From: Aquimarina sp. Aq78
GTDB lineage: Bacteria > Bacteroidota > Bacteroidia > Flavobacteriales > Flavobacteriaceae
Length of the DNA: 64,000 nt
Assembly: GCF_900299525.1 (NCBI RefSeq)
Contig: NZ_OMKA01000031.1
Span: 186,001 to 250,000 of the forward strand
Direction: 5' to 3'
A program made the translations under genes and the position numbers. This document shows positions 27,223 through 34,362 of the stretch, in pieces; position 1 is the first letter of the stretch, and every line of letters starts with the position of its first letter. Below the pieces are notes generated by a model. That model saw only the letters and a program-made list of their open reading frames with translations. It did no database searches and was not told where the DNA came from.

Positions 27223-28659
27223 ATGCCAATATTGTCAAGTTACAAACCCACAAAATCAGAAAGACAAAACAATTACAATAAACCCTTTTTTGCGATTATT
27301 TTTTTGTTTTTTTTATGGGGGTTTATTACGGTTATGAATGATGTGTTAATTCCTCATTTAAAGGCAGTTTTCGAACTTAGTTATTTTCAGGCTGCATTAA
27401 TACAGTTTGCTTTTTTTGGAGCCTTTTTTATCATTTCTCTTATTTATTTTATTACTTCAGTAAGTATAGGAGATCCCATTTCTAAAATAGGATATAAAAA
27501 CGGAATTATTATAGGACTTATATTGTGTGGAATTGGTTGCTGCCTTTTTTACCCTGCAGCTAGTTATCAACGATATGCTATATTTTTGGGAGCTTTGTTT
27601 GTTCTTGCTTCGGGAGTAACAATTTTACAAATTACAGCCAACCCATATGCGGCTATACTAGGGAAACCAGAAACTGCACCAAGTAGACTTAATCTGGCAC
27701 AGGGGTTCAACTCTTTTGGTACTACATTAGCTCCAATTGTAGGTGCAATACTTCTATATAAGGTATTCTCTGATGGCGAAATCACAGTAGATTCTTTAAA
27801 GATGCCATATCTAATATATGGAAGCCTGTTTTTTGTATTAGCCATTATCATAAAATTTGTGAAGCTACCATCTTTTATCAATAACGAAAAAATTGAAAAA
27901 GGACTTGGAGTATTAAAATTTAGGCATGTTGTTTTGGGAATGTTTGCTATCTTTTTTTACGTGGGTGGCGAAGTATCTATTGGAAGTTTTTTAATAAATT
28001 TCTTTGGCTTGGAAACCGTTATGGGAATGAAAGAAGCCGAGGCAGGAGTATTTTTATCGTACTATTGGGGAGGTGCTATGATTGGAAGATTTTTGGGATC
28101 GGTGTCTATGAGTGGAATCACTAGCACAAGAAAAAAATACCTCCTAATGGCTTTGTTATCGGTGCTTTTCTTTTTTGTTCTTTATTTTATTACTGCAATA
28201 AAGATTGAGGCTGGTACATTTTCACTACAATTTTTATCATTCTCCAAGATATGGTTATTTGTGGTTTTTCTAATTAGTAACTATTTGTTTTTTCTAATAG
28301 GAGGCACTAAACCGTCAAAAGTATTAACCTTATTTGTGGGAATAATTATAGTATTATTATTGGTCATGATCTTGTGTAATGGGGAGATCGCTTTTTGGAG
28401 TGCAATTGCAATAGGAGCATTTAACTCAATCTTATGGTCAAACATATTTACTCTAGCGATAAAAGATTTGGGAAAGTATACAAGTCAGGCATCCTCATTA
28501 TTGGTAATGATGATAGTTGGAGGAGCATTAATACCATTATTACAAGGTGTAGTAGCAGATTATATAGGAATTAAATTATCTTTTTTTATACCTGTAATAT
28601 GCTATGGATATTTAATTTTCTACGGTTTGGTTGGATACAAAGTAAAAAACACACTTTAA
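27223..28659 (+). CDS. FHS/FucP-family sugar:H+ symporter (MFS)
   Basis: A 478-residue major facilitator with about 12 membrane helices, starting with 'FFAIIFLFFLWGFITVMNDV', the FucP/NagP/GluP signature. Other family marks are 'ASGVTILQITANPYAAILG' near residue 128 and 'SRLNLAQGFNSFGTTLAP'. Members carry fucose, glucose/galactose or GlcNAc across the inner membrane. Since the next genes encode a ROK kinase and NagB, GlcNAc is the likeliest cargo here. Mannose or fucose cannot be excluded, because GH92 and GH29 are upstream. The 10-nt spacing to the kinase points to co-transcription. Confidence 0.92.
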   Translation: MPILSSYKPTKSERQNNYNKPFFAIIFLFFLWGFITVMNDVLIPHLKAVFELSYFQAALIQFAFFGAFFIISLIYFITSVSIGDPISKIGYKNGIIIGLILCGIGCCLFYPAASYQRYAIFLGALFVLASGVTILQITANPYAAILGKPETAPSRLNLAQGFNSFGTTLAPIVGAILLYKVFSDGEITVDSLKMPYLIYGSLFFVLAIIIKFVKLPSFINNEKIEKGLGVLKFRHVVLGMFAIFFYVGGEVSIGSFLINFFGLETVMGMKEAEAGVFLSYYWGGAMIGRFLGSVSMSGITSTRKKYLLMALLSVLFFFVLYFITAIKIEAGTFSLQFLSFSKIWLFVVFLISNYLFFLIGGTKPSKVLTLFVGIIIVLLLVMILCNGEIAFWSAIAIGAFNSILWSNIFTLAIKDLGKYTSQASSLLVMMIVGGALIPLLQGVVADYIGIKLSFFIPVICYGYLIFYGLVGYKVKNTL

Positions 28660-28669
28660 AAATATAAAA

Positions 28670-29569
28670 ATGGTTCTAGGAGTAGATATTGGAGGTAGTC
28701 ATATCACTGTAGCTAGTATAGATAAAAATGTACCGAACCAAGTACAGAATATCTATACAATGAAAATAAGTAATGCTTCCAGTTTGGATCTAATATTAGA
28801 TAGCTGGATTGGGATTATAGAAATGGCTATTGATAATTTAGGAAATAAAAAACTGAAAGGAATTGGCATAGCTATGCCTGGTCCTTTTGATTATGAGAGA
28901 GGAGTTTTTCCCGACAAAGGAGAAAACAAATTTGTGATGCTAAGCAATCTTAATCTTAAAGATTACATTATCAGGAAATTGAACTTGAAACCCTCTGTTT
29001 CTGTCCGGTTTTATAATGATGCAGCCTGTTTTGGAATAGGAGAAGCTTGGGTAGGAGAATTGGTTCCTTATAATAAAACGATTGCAATTACATTAGGAAC
29101 AGGTCTGGGAGCTACTTTTTTACATAAAGGGATTCCTGTATTAGAAGGAAAAGGAGTTCCACCATATGGGGAGTTGTATCATTTGCCATTCGGAAATGAC
29201 ATTGCAGACACTAGTTTTTCTACTGTATGGTTTAAAAAACGATATAAAGAACTTACAAATAAAGAAATAACAGGAGTTAAAGAACTGATTAGATTTGAAA
29301 AAGAAAATACTATAACTGCACAAATTTTTAAAGAGTTTTCAGAGAATTTGGCAATTTTTTTAGCTCCTTGGTTACAAAGTTTTGAAGCAGAGGCAATAGT
29401 AATTGGAGGTAATATTAGTAACGCCTGGGTATTTTTTATAGAAGGTTTAATCCAAACATTTAAAAAACTCGATATAACCATACCTATTTACAAAAGTACA
29501 CTTAGGGAGAGTGCAGCTTTGATAGGTGCAGCCAGGTTAATAGATAATGACTTCTTTAATGAGTTATAA
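28670..29569 (+). CDS. ROK-family sugar kinase lacking the zinc motif
   Basis: A 299-residue ROK protein with the phosphate-binding loop 'VLGVDIGGSHITVA' at residues 2-15, 'GIGIAMPGPFDYERG', 'YNDAACFGIGEAW' (catalytic Asp) and the ATP-site segments 'TLGTGLGATFL' and 'AIVIGGNISNA'. No helix-turn-helix precedes the kinase domain, so it is an enzyme rather than a regulator. The usual Cys-rich zinc site after the 'ExGH' region is missing: the region reads 'GELYHLPFGNDIADT' with no cysteines. From its neighbours it probably phosphorylates GlcNAc, mannose or glucose at C6. The exact sugar is not readable. Confidence 0.87.
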   Translation: MVLGVDIGGSHITVASIDKNVPNQVQNIYTMKISNASSLDLILDSWIGIIEMAIDNLGNKKLKGIGIAMPGPFDYERGVFPDKGENKFVMLSNLNLKDYIIRKLNLKPSVSVRFYNDAACFGIGEAWVGELVPYNKTIAITLGTGLGATFLHKGIPVLEGKGVPPYGELYHLPFGNDIADTSFSTVWFKKRYKELTNKEITGVKELIRFEKENTITAQIFKEFSENLAIFLAPWLQSFEAEAIVIGGNISNAWVFFIEGLIQTFKKLDITIPIYKSTLRESAALIGAARLIDNDFFNEL

Positions 29570-29759
29570 TGATGATGAAGCGTTGGTGTATAAGCATAAA
29601 AGTATAGTTCAGGGATAACAAGAAATTTTAAATTTATTACATAATAGATTTCATTACATAGACTTTAAGTTGTGTTGACATACTATCATTATATTCAATA
29701 TTGATAAGAGTAAATACAATTGTTTTTATTATAAAATCTAGTATCAATTACAAATTATT

Positions 29760-31703
29760 ATGATTACTAAAGTTGAATTAAAGAGTTTTAAAGACATTAG
29801 CTACAAAGAAGCCGGAATTTATGAGAACACTAAGTTTGAAAAAATTCACAATGTTATATTCAAAAACTCGGAGTATGCGTCTATAGTAATTGCGCAAGAA
29901 ATAGCCACGTTAATAAAAGAAAAACAAGCAAAACAAAACTATTGTGTTTTGGGATTAGCTACTGGCTCATCTCCTATTAAAGTTTACGAAGAATTAGTTC
30001 GACTTCATAAAGAGGAAAATCTAAGCTTTGCAAACGTGATAGTATTTAATTTGGATGAATACTATCCTATGGAAAGAACTAATGTGCAAAGCTATCATTA
30101 CTTCATGTATGAACACCTATTTAATCATATAGATATCTTACCAGAAAATATCCATATACCAGATGGTATGGTTTCACAAAAAGACCTTCATCAATACTGT
30201 ATGGATTATGAACTAAAAATAAATGCAGTAGGAGGTTTAGATTTTCAGTTATTAGGAATAGGAAGAACGGGGCATATTGGATTTAACGAACCTGGTTCAC
30301 ATCCAAATTCAGGAACACGAATTATCACATTAAATCATGTAACCAGATCTGACGCTGCTGAAGCTTTTTTTGGTATAGCAAATGTGCCGAAAAGGGCCAT
30401 TACCATGGGAATAGGAACCATAAAGAAAGCTAAACGAATAGTGATTATGGCCTTAGGCCATAAAAAGGCACCCGTTGTAAAAGAAGCAGTAGAAGGAGCG
30501 ATAAAATCTGATATTCCTGCGTCGTATCTACAAGAACATAAAAATACCACTTTTGTATTAGATCAGGAAGCAGCAGGAGAATTGACTAGAATTAAAACTC
30601 CTTGGTTAGTAGAGTCTTGTATATGGGATGAGAAAATCAAGAATAAGTCAATTGCATGGTTAAGTCAGAAAGTACAAAAACCAATACTGAAACTTACAGA
30701 TAAAGATTATAATGATAACGGAATGTCTGGATTGTTGGCTGAAAAAGGGTTGGCCTATGGTCTTAATATCAGTATGTTCAATAAATTACAGGCCACTATT
30801 ACTGGATGGCCTGGTGGTAAGCCAAATGCAGATGATACTAACCGACCAGAACGTAACATACCTCATAAAAAAAGAGTTTTAATCCTTAGTCCACATCCTG
30901 ATGACGATGTCATTTCAATGGGAGGTACTTTTCTTCGCTTGATCGAACAAAAGCATGAGGTACACGTGGCATATCAAACCTCGGGGAATATTGCAGTATC
31001 TGACGAAGAAGCTATTAAATATGCAGAGGTTGTTAAAAGTATGTCATTAGAAAATGTAGGAAGTGTAAATATTGATGCTATCATTGCCGAACTTAAAAAG
31101 AAAAAAGAAAATACAATTGATGCTATAGCAATTAGAACGCTTAAAGGATTAATAAGAAGAGTAGAATCATTAGGAGCAACTCGTTTCCTGGGATTACCTG
31201 ATACCCATGTGAGTTTTTTGGATTTACCATTTTATGAGACCGGAACGGTAAAGAAAAAGCCATATGATCAGAAAGATATAGCCATTCTTACAAAGTTAAT
31301 AAGAGATATAAAACCACATCAAATATATGCTGCAGGAGATTTGGCAGACCCTCATGGGACTCATAAAGTCTGCTTAGATATACTGTTTAAAGTAATAGAA
31401 GATATCAAAAAAGAAGAGTGTATGAAAGACTGTTGGGTATGGTTGTATCGTGGGGCATGGCAGGAATGGGATATTCATGATATCGAAATGGCTGTTCCTC
31501 TAAGTCCTGATGAAGTACTAAAAAAACGAAAAGCAATATTTTTTCATCAATCTCAAAAAGATAATGTGATGTTTCAAGGAGATGATGCCAGAGAGTTTTG
31601 GGTAAGAGCAGAAGAGCGCAATAAAGATACTGCAAAAAAATACCATCAATTAGGATTGACAGATTACGCCGGGATAGAAGCTTTTAAAAGGTATTATTTT
31701 TAA
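29760..31703 (+). CDS. nagB: Glucosamine-6-phosphate deaminase fused to PIG-L/LmbE-type deacetylase domain
   Basis: A 647-residue two-domain protein. Residues about 20-285 are a NagB-type deaminase/isomerase ('LGLATGSSPIKVYEELVRLH', 'VIVFNLDEYYP', 'LLGIGRTGHIGFNEPG', 'AITMGIGTI'), converting glucosamine-6-phosphate to fructose-6-phosphate and ammonia. Residues about 372-620 are a PIG-L/LmbE-like domain with the metal-site motif His379-Pro-Asp-Asp-Asp in 'ILSPHPDDDVISMGG' and a later 'DLADPHGTHKVC'. Single-domain NagB is about 265 residues, so the second domain is a true addition. It may deacetylate GlcNAc-6-phosphate, for which no NagA is present in this window. I recall similar fusions annotated simply as NagB in other Bacteroidota. 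Confidence 0.92.
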   Translation: MITKVELKSFKDISYKEAGIYENTKFEKIHNVIFKNSEYASIVIAQEIATLIKEKQAKQNYCVLGLATGSSPIKVYEELVRLHKEENLSFANVIVFNLDEYYPMERTNVQSYHYFMYEHLFNHIDILPENIHIPDGMVSQKDLHQYCMDYELKINAVGGLDFQLLGIGRTGHIGFNEPGSHPNSGTRIITLNHVTRSDAAEAFFGIANVPKRAITMGIGTIKKAKRIVIMALGHKKAPVVKEAVEGAIKSDIPASYLQEHKNTTFVLDQEAAGELTRIKTPWLVESCIWDEKIKNKSIAWLSQKVQKPILKLTDKDYNDNGMSGLLAEKGLAYGLNISMFNKLQATITGWPGGKPNADDTNRPERNIPHKKRVLILSPHPDDDVISMGGTFLRLIEQKHEVHVAYQTSGNIAVSDEEAIKYAEVVKSMSLENVGSVNIDAIIAELKKKKENTIDAIAIRTLKGLIRRVESLGATRFLGLPDTHVSFLDLPFYETGTVKKKPYDQKDIAILTKLIRDIKPHQIYAAGDLADPHGTHKVCLDILFKVIEDIKKEECMKDCWVWLYRGAWQEWDIHDIEMAVPLSPDEVLKKRKAIFFHQSQKDNVMFQGDDAREFWVRAEERNKDTAKKYHQLGLTDYAGIEAFKRYYF

Positions 31704-31760
31704 ATCAACAACACTAAATTATTATAGAGCCTAGCGTTGATAATAATCAAACAAAAATAG

Positions 31761-32588
31761 ATGATGAAAAATTTAAAATTGATTGTTCTATTAACACTAG
31801 TTACTTTGAGTCTCAATGCTCAAAAATCTGTAATGTCTTACAACATAAGATATAACAACCCTAACGATAACGAAAATTGGTGGGAGAATAGAAAGCAAGA
31901 AGTCGTACAGATGATACAATACTATTCTCCCGATATTTTAGGAATTCAGGAAGGATTAAACGATCAGGTAAAATATGTAGACACTATGTTAACAAATTAT
32001 AGTTTTGTAGGTGTAGGTAGAGGGGATGGACACCAAGCAGGAGAATATGCTGCTCTGTTTTTTAATATCAATACTATTGAGTTGATAGAAACTAAAACAT
32101 TTTGGCTTTCAGAAAAAACAGATACAGTATCTATTGGTTGGGATGCCTCAATGGAGCGAATTGTGACCTATGGTCAATTTAGAGATAAATCTACTAGGGA
32201 TACTATTCATGTCTTCAATTGTCATTATGACCACCTTGGAGAGATAGCAAGGGAGAATTCTTCTAAATTAGTACTTAGACTAATTAAAAAAATGAAAATA
32301 GAAAATGAACGTATTGCAGTAATTGGCGATTTAAACTGTTTACCAAATACAAGACCTATTCAAATATTGAAAACCAAATTAGAAGATTCATTTGAGAGTA
32401 GTAAAACTAGTCCATACGGGCCAATAGGAACTTTTAATGGTTTCAATTCTGAAAAAAAGATTATCTCGAGAATAGATTACATCCTGATCAAAAATATAGT
32501 AGTGAATAGTTATTCTAATATTGATGATAGAAGAAGGAACAACCTATTACTCTCTGATCATTTACCCGTCTTCATTAGAATAGAATAA
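31761..32588 (+). CDS. Secreted endonuclease/exonuclease/phosphatase-family hydrolase
   Basis: A 275-residue EEP-superfamily protein. A signal peptide ends near 'TLVTLSLNAQKS'. The catalytic motifs are all present: 'MSYNIRYNNPND' (Asn), 'DILGIQEGL' (Glu), 'FNCHYDHLG' (His), 'VIGDLNCLPNT' (Asp and Asn) and 'LLSDHLPVFI' (Asp-His). Members cleave phosphodiesters in nucleic acids, inositol phosphates or sphingomyelin. In glycan loci such secreted proteins are often neighbours of sugar enzymes, and a phosphodiester-linked sugar could be the target. That idea is inference. It ends the glycan region, 57 nt after nagB. Confidence 0.85.
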   Translation: MMKNLKLIVLLTLVTLSLNAQKSVMSYNIRYNNPNDNENWWENRKQEVVQMIQYYSPDILGIQEGLNDQVKYVDTMLTNYSFVGVGRGDGHQAGEYAALFFNINTIELIETKTFWLSEKTDTVSIGWDASMERIVTYGQFRDKSTRDTIHVFNCHYDHLGEIARENSSKLVLRLIKKMKIENERIAVIGDLNCLPNTRPIQILKTKLEDSFESSKTSPYGPIGTFNGFNSEKKIISRIDYILIKNIVVNSYSNIDDRRRNNLLLSDHLPVFIRIE

Positions 32589-32658
32589 GATACTTTACTA
32601 ATTTTGATCATTATCAGTATCGAATTCATGTTCAAATACATATATTTGCGCACTAATT

Positions 32659-32689
32659 TTGGAAAATACTACTAAAATCGTTATCTTTT
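32659..32689 (+). promoter_or_regulatory. Promoter of the small transcription unit at about 32696
   Basis: TTG at 32659-32661, 20 nt spacing, then TATCTTTT (32682-32689), one mismatch from TAnnTTTG. A second isolated box, TATATTTG at 32641-32648, has no TTG at proper spacing. Transcription would start near 32696. Confidence 0.5.
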
Positions 32690-32695
32690 ATATAA

Positions 32696-32880
32696 CAAAA
32701 TGAAACAGAATAGTATACATATGGCATTAAAATTGCGGTTTAATCTAGGTGATTATCGATGGATTAATAAGGAATCTCTACAGGAGAGGACGCTATGTAA
32801 CTATTTTAATCATTTTTTGAAGTGATATAAATTAGAAAACAATATAAAATAGCAAGCGTCCAAGAAATTGGACGCTTTTT
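32696..32880 (+). ncRNA. Candidate small RNA or small-peptide mRNA, about 185 nt
   Basis: The stretch between a good promoter and a strong terminator forms an isolated unit of about 185 nt. It contains a small dyad (ATTAAA...TTTAAT near 32723-32741). It also contains a 41-codon reading frame that starts only 4-5 nt after the expected transcription start. I recognise no known RNA family, so the call rests on the promoter-terminator pairing alone. Confidence 0.4.
32700..32825 (+). CDS. Possible 41-residue small protein
   Basis: An ATG at 32700 opens 41 codons ending in TGA at 32823-32825. The product starts 'MKQNSIHMALKLRFNLGDYR' and is basic, with no signal peptide, membrane helix or cysteine pattern. 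If the promoter call is right, the mRNA would be nearly leaderless. Length alone does not separate it from a chance frame within a small RNA. Confidence 0.3.
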   Translation: MKQNSIHMALKLRFNLGDYRWINKESLQERTLCNYFNHFLK

Positions 32881-32883
32881 TTA
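32854..32883 (+). terminator. Strong Rho-independent terminator
   Basis: A 10-bp perfect stem, AAGCGTCCAA (32854-32863) and TTGGACGCTT (32868-32877), with the tetraloop GAAA and a run of T. It lies about 265 nt after the EEP gene, so it more plausibly ends the small unit beginning near 32696. Confidence 0.88.
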
Positions 32884-33197
32884 TTGCAATTTTTTTGATG
32901 AAAACTATATCAAAAACATAAAATCTGGTCGAAATGATAAAACCGATGGAAAGCAATAGTATGAAAACAGACTTAAATAGTAATATGTTATAAAACAATC
33001 TAAAAGAAAATAAGTAAAATTTTAAACGAATGTATAAAAGCTAATTAGCACATAGAGAATAAGTGGTTGGAAAGCAAGTATCAGGTAGTTAGACGATTGC
33101 CCAAATAACCAAAATCTGTTGTAAAACGGACAGGGATTTCTTTGTTTAATTTTAAATATAAACTACTGATAATCAATAATTTAATATTGAAAAATAG
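32884..33197. other. 314-nt gap with no recognised feature
   Basis: An A+T-rich stretch between the terminator and the next promoter. Frames are short and I see no repeat, RNA or regulatory motif that I can support. Confidence 0.5.
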
Positions 33198-33228
33198 TTG
33201 CAGGATCCTAAAAATATTCGTATCTTTG
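33198..33228 (+). promoter_or_regulatory. Bacteroidota promoter, perfect -7 box
   Basis: TTG at 33198-33200, 20-nt spacer, TATCTTTG at 33221-33228, an exact match to TTG-N(17-23)-TAnnTTTG. It predicts transcription from about 33235, leaving an untranslated leader of about 118 nt before the 79-residue protein. Confidence 0.75.
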
Positions 33229-33254
33229 TATCTCAATACAAACACTATATTATT

Positions 33255-33318
33255 TGTTCAGTTTTAGAAAAATAATACTAATTGACTACGCAAAAAGAAT
33301 ACGTATTCATGCTGAACA
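33255..33318 (+). promoter_or_regulatory. Structured 5' leader with nested dyads
   Basis: TGTTCAG (33255-33261) pairs with CTGAACA (33312-33318). Inside lies the perfect 12-bp palindrome GAATACGTATTC (33297-33308). The arrangement lies wholly in the predicted leader of the next gene and could be an RNA element or a protein-binding operator. I do not recognise a known family. Confidence 0.35.
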
Positions 33319-33352
33319 TTTGTATACTAATTAATAACCAAAAAATAAAACA

Positions 33353-33592
33353 ATGAAGTATAATCAAAATTCTAAAAAAGGGCAGGAGGACAGAAACCAT
33401 CTGTTTACCGATGCATTCGGATGTGTCCTTGGAATGGGCTTATATACTTCGGTTGTTAACCCTCTTCCAAAAGTGATTACCGAATCATTAGGTGGCGAAA
33501 GACTGGAAGGAACACTTCAATTTATAAGTAAAAACTTCCGTGAAGTAGTAATCAAAGGCAGTTACACTCCTTGTAAAGAATTCGTTTCGTAA
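33353..33592 (+). CDS. Hypothetical 79-residue protein
   Basis: A 79-residue protein beginning 'MKYNQNSKKGQEDRNHLFTD' with a mixed, mildly hydrophobic centre ('AFGCVLGMGLYTSVVNPLPK') and ending 'SYTPCKEFVS'. There is no signal peptide or clear membrane helix, and two cysteines are far apart. A perfect promoter upstream and a codon composition like that of neighbouring genes support it being real. I do not recognise the family. Neighbours (a small lipoprotein and two sensor kinases downstream, 580 nt away) give no firm clue to function. Confidence 0.6.
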   Translation: MKYNQNSKKGQEDRNHLFTDAFGCVLGMGLYTSVVNPLPKVITESLGGERLEGTLQFISKNFREVVIKGSYTPCKEFVS

Positions 33593-34174
33593 ACTTTATA
33601 AGAGTACATGATAATTCGTATAAGTGATTGAGTTTGTCTCCCGGGATAAACTAAACAATAGTAAGAAAAACATTGATTTCCATTCGAGCAATGAACACAC
33701 CATATTGGCAAGTGCAAATATGATCAACCGAGTAGGATAATCAATCTAGTATCTAACGATGTAAAATCTCTTATGAGTTAATTACATACTCTAACTGTTA
33801 CCGACATTACCAACCAGTATTTTCTATAACAATGTAGGATTTTTTTAGAGCTATATATAGTTTTTGGGATAAAGAACCTGAAAACCAAGTATATCTAAAA
33901 AATCAATATCCACAGTATATGTATGCTTAACAAATTGTTGGGTATACAACTGGATTGCATAGAAAATACCGAAAACTGACCCACCGAAAACATCCAGACT
34001 ACAGTTTGCCGCTACCCAAAAGGGGAAAGTAGGGTATCGCGACTGTATAGGATCACACTTTCCCAAAAACCGATCGATAATTTCCCATAGGCAATAGGTA
34101 TGTAGCAACATACTGATCTGGGGTTGATACCTATGGGCGTACCCTAAACTTTGGAAAAACAAAAAATTTAACAC
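33593..34174 (+). other. Structured, locally G+C-richer noncoding stretch
   Basis: No supported gene. The part from about 33960 to 34150 is visibly richer in G+C than its surroundings and packed with dyads: GGGAAAGT (34023-34030) with ACTTTCCC (34057-34064), TACCC with GGGTA just around it, a CCCATAGG/CCTATGGG pair (about 34083-34136) that encloses the hairpin GTATGT-AGCA-ACATAC. This suggests a structured RNA or a long leader of the 51-residue lipoprotein at 34175. A 107-codon minus-strand frame spans it but looks non-coding. Confidence 0.4.
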
Positions 34175-34330
34175 ATGAAAACTTTAAGATACATACTATT
34201 AGCTATACTCCTAGGAGTCAACATTGTTTCTTGTACGCCGGATGATAGCGTTAAAGAAAACGAAACCTTACAAACTGAGGTATTAAGTACTAGTGGAGAT
34301 GATGAGGTATTAGAAGATGATGAGATTTAA
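34175..34330 (+). CDS. Small acidic lipoprotein, 51 residues
   Basis: ATG at 34175, TAA at 34328. The product is a lipoprotein signal ('RYILLAILLGVNIVSC', lipobox Cys20) followed by only 31 residues that are strongly acidic and end in 'DDEVLEDDEI'. The clean lipobox makes chance unlikely. It ends 32 nt before the first TPR sensor kinase and is probably co-transcribed with it. A short lipid-anchored acidic peptide beside a periplasmic sensor could be a ligand or accessory factor, which is inference. No family recognised. Confidence 0.65.
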   Translation: MKTLRYILLAILLGVNIVSCTPDDSVKENETLQTEVLSTSGDDEVLEDDEI

Positions 34331-34362
34331 TCTTAATCATTATAATTTAGTACTTTTGAGGG

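Noticed and set aside
33851..34174. 107-codon minus-strand reading frame
   Set aside because: It overlaps a stretch full of inverted repeats, has an odd composition (many Phe, Tyr, Cys and His) and no recognised motif. The hairpins and raised G+C explain the lack of stops better.
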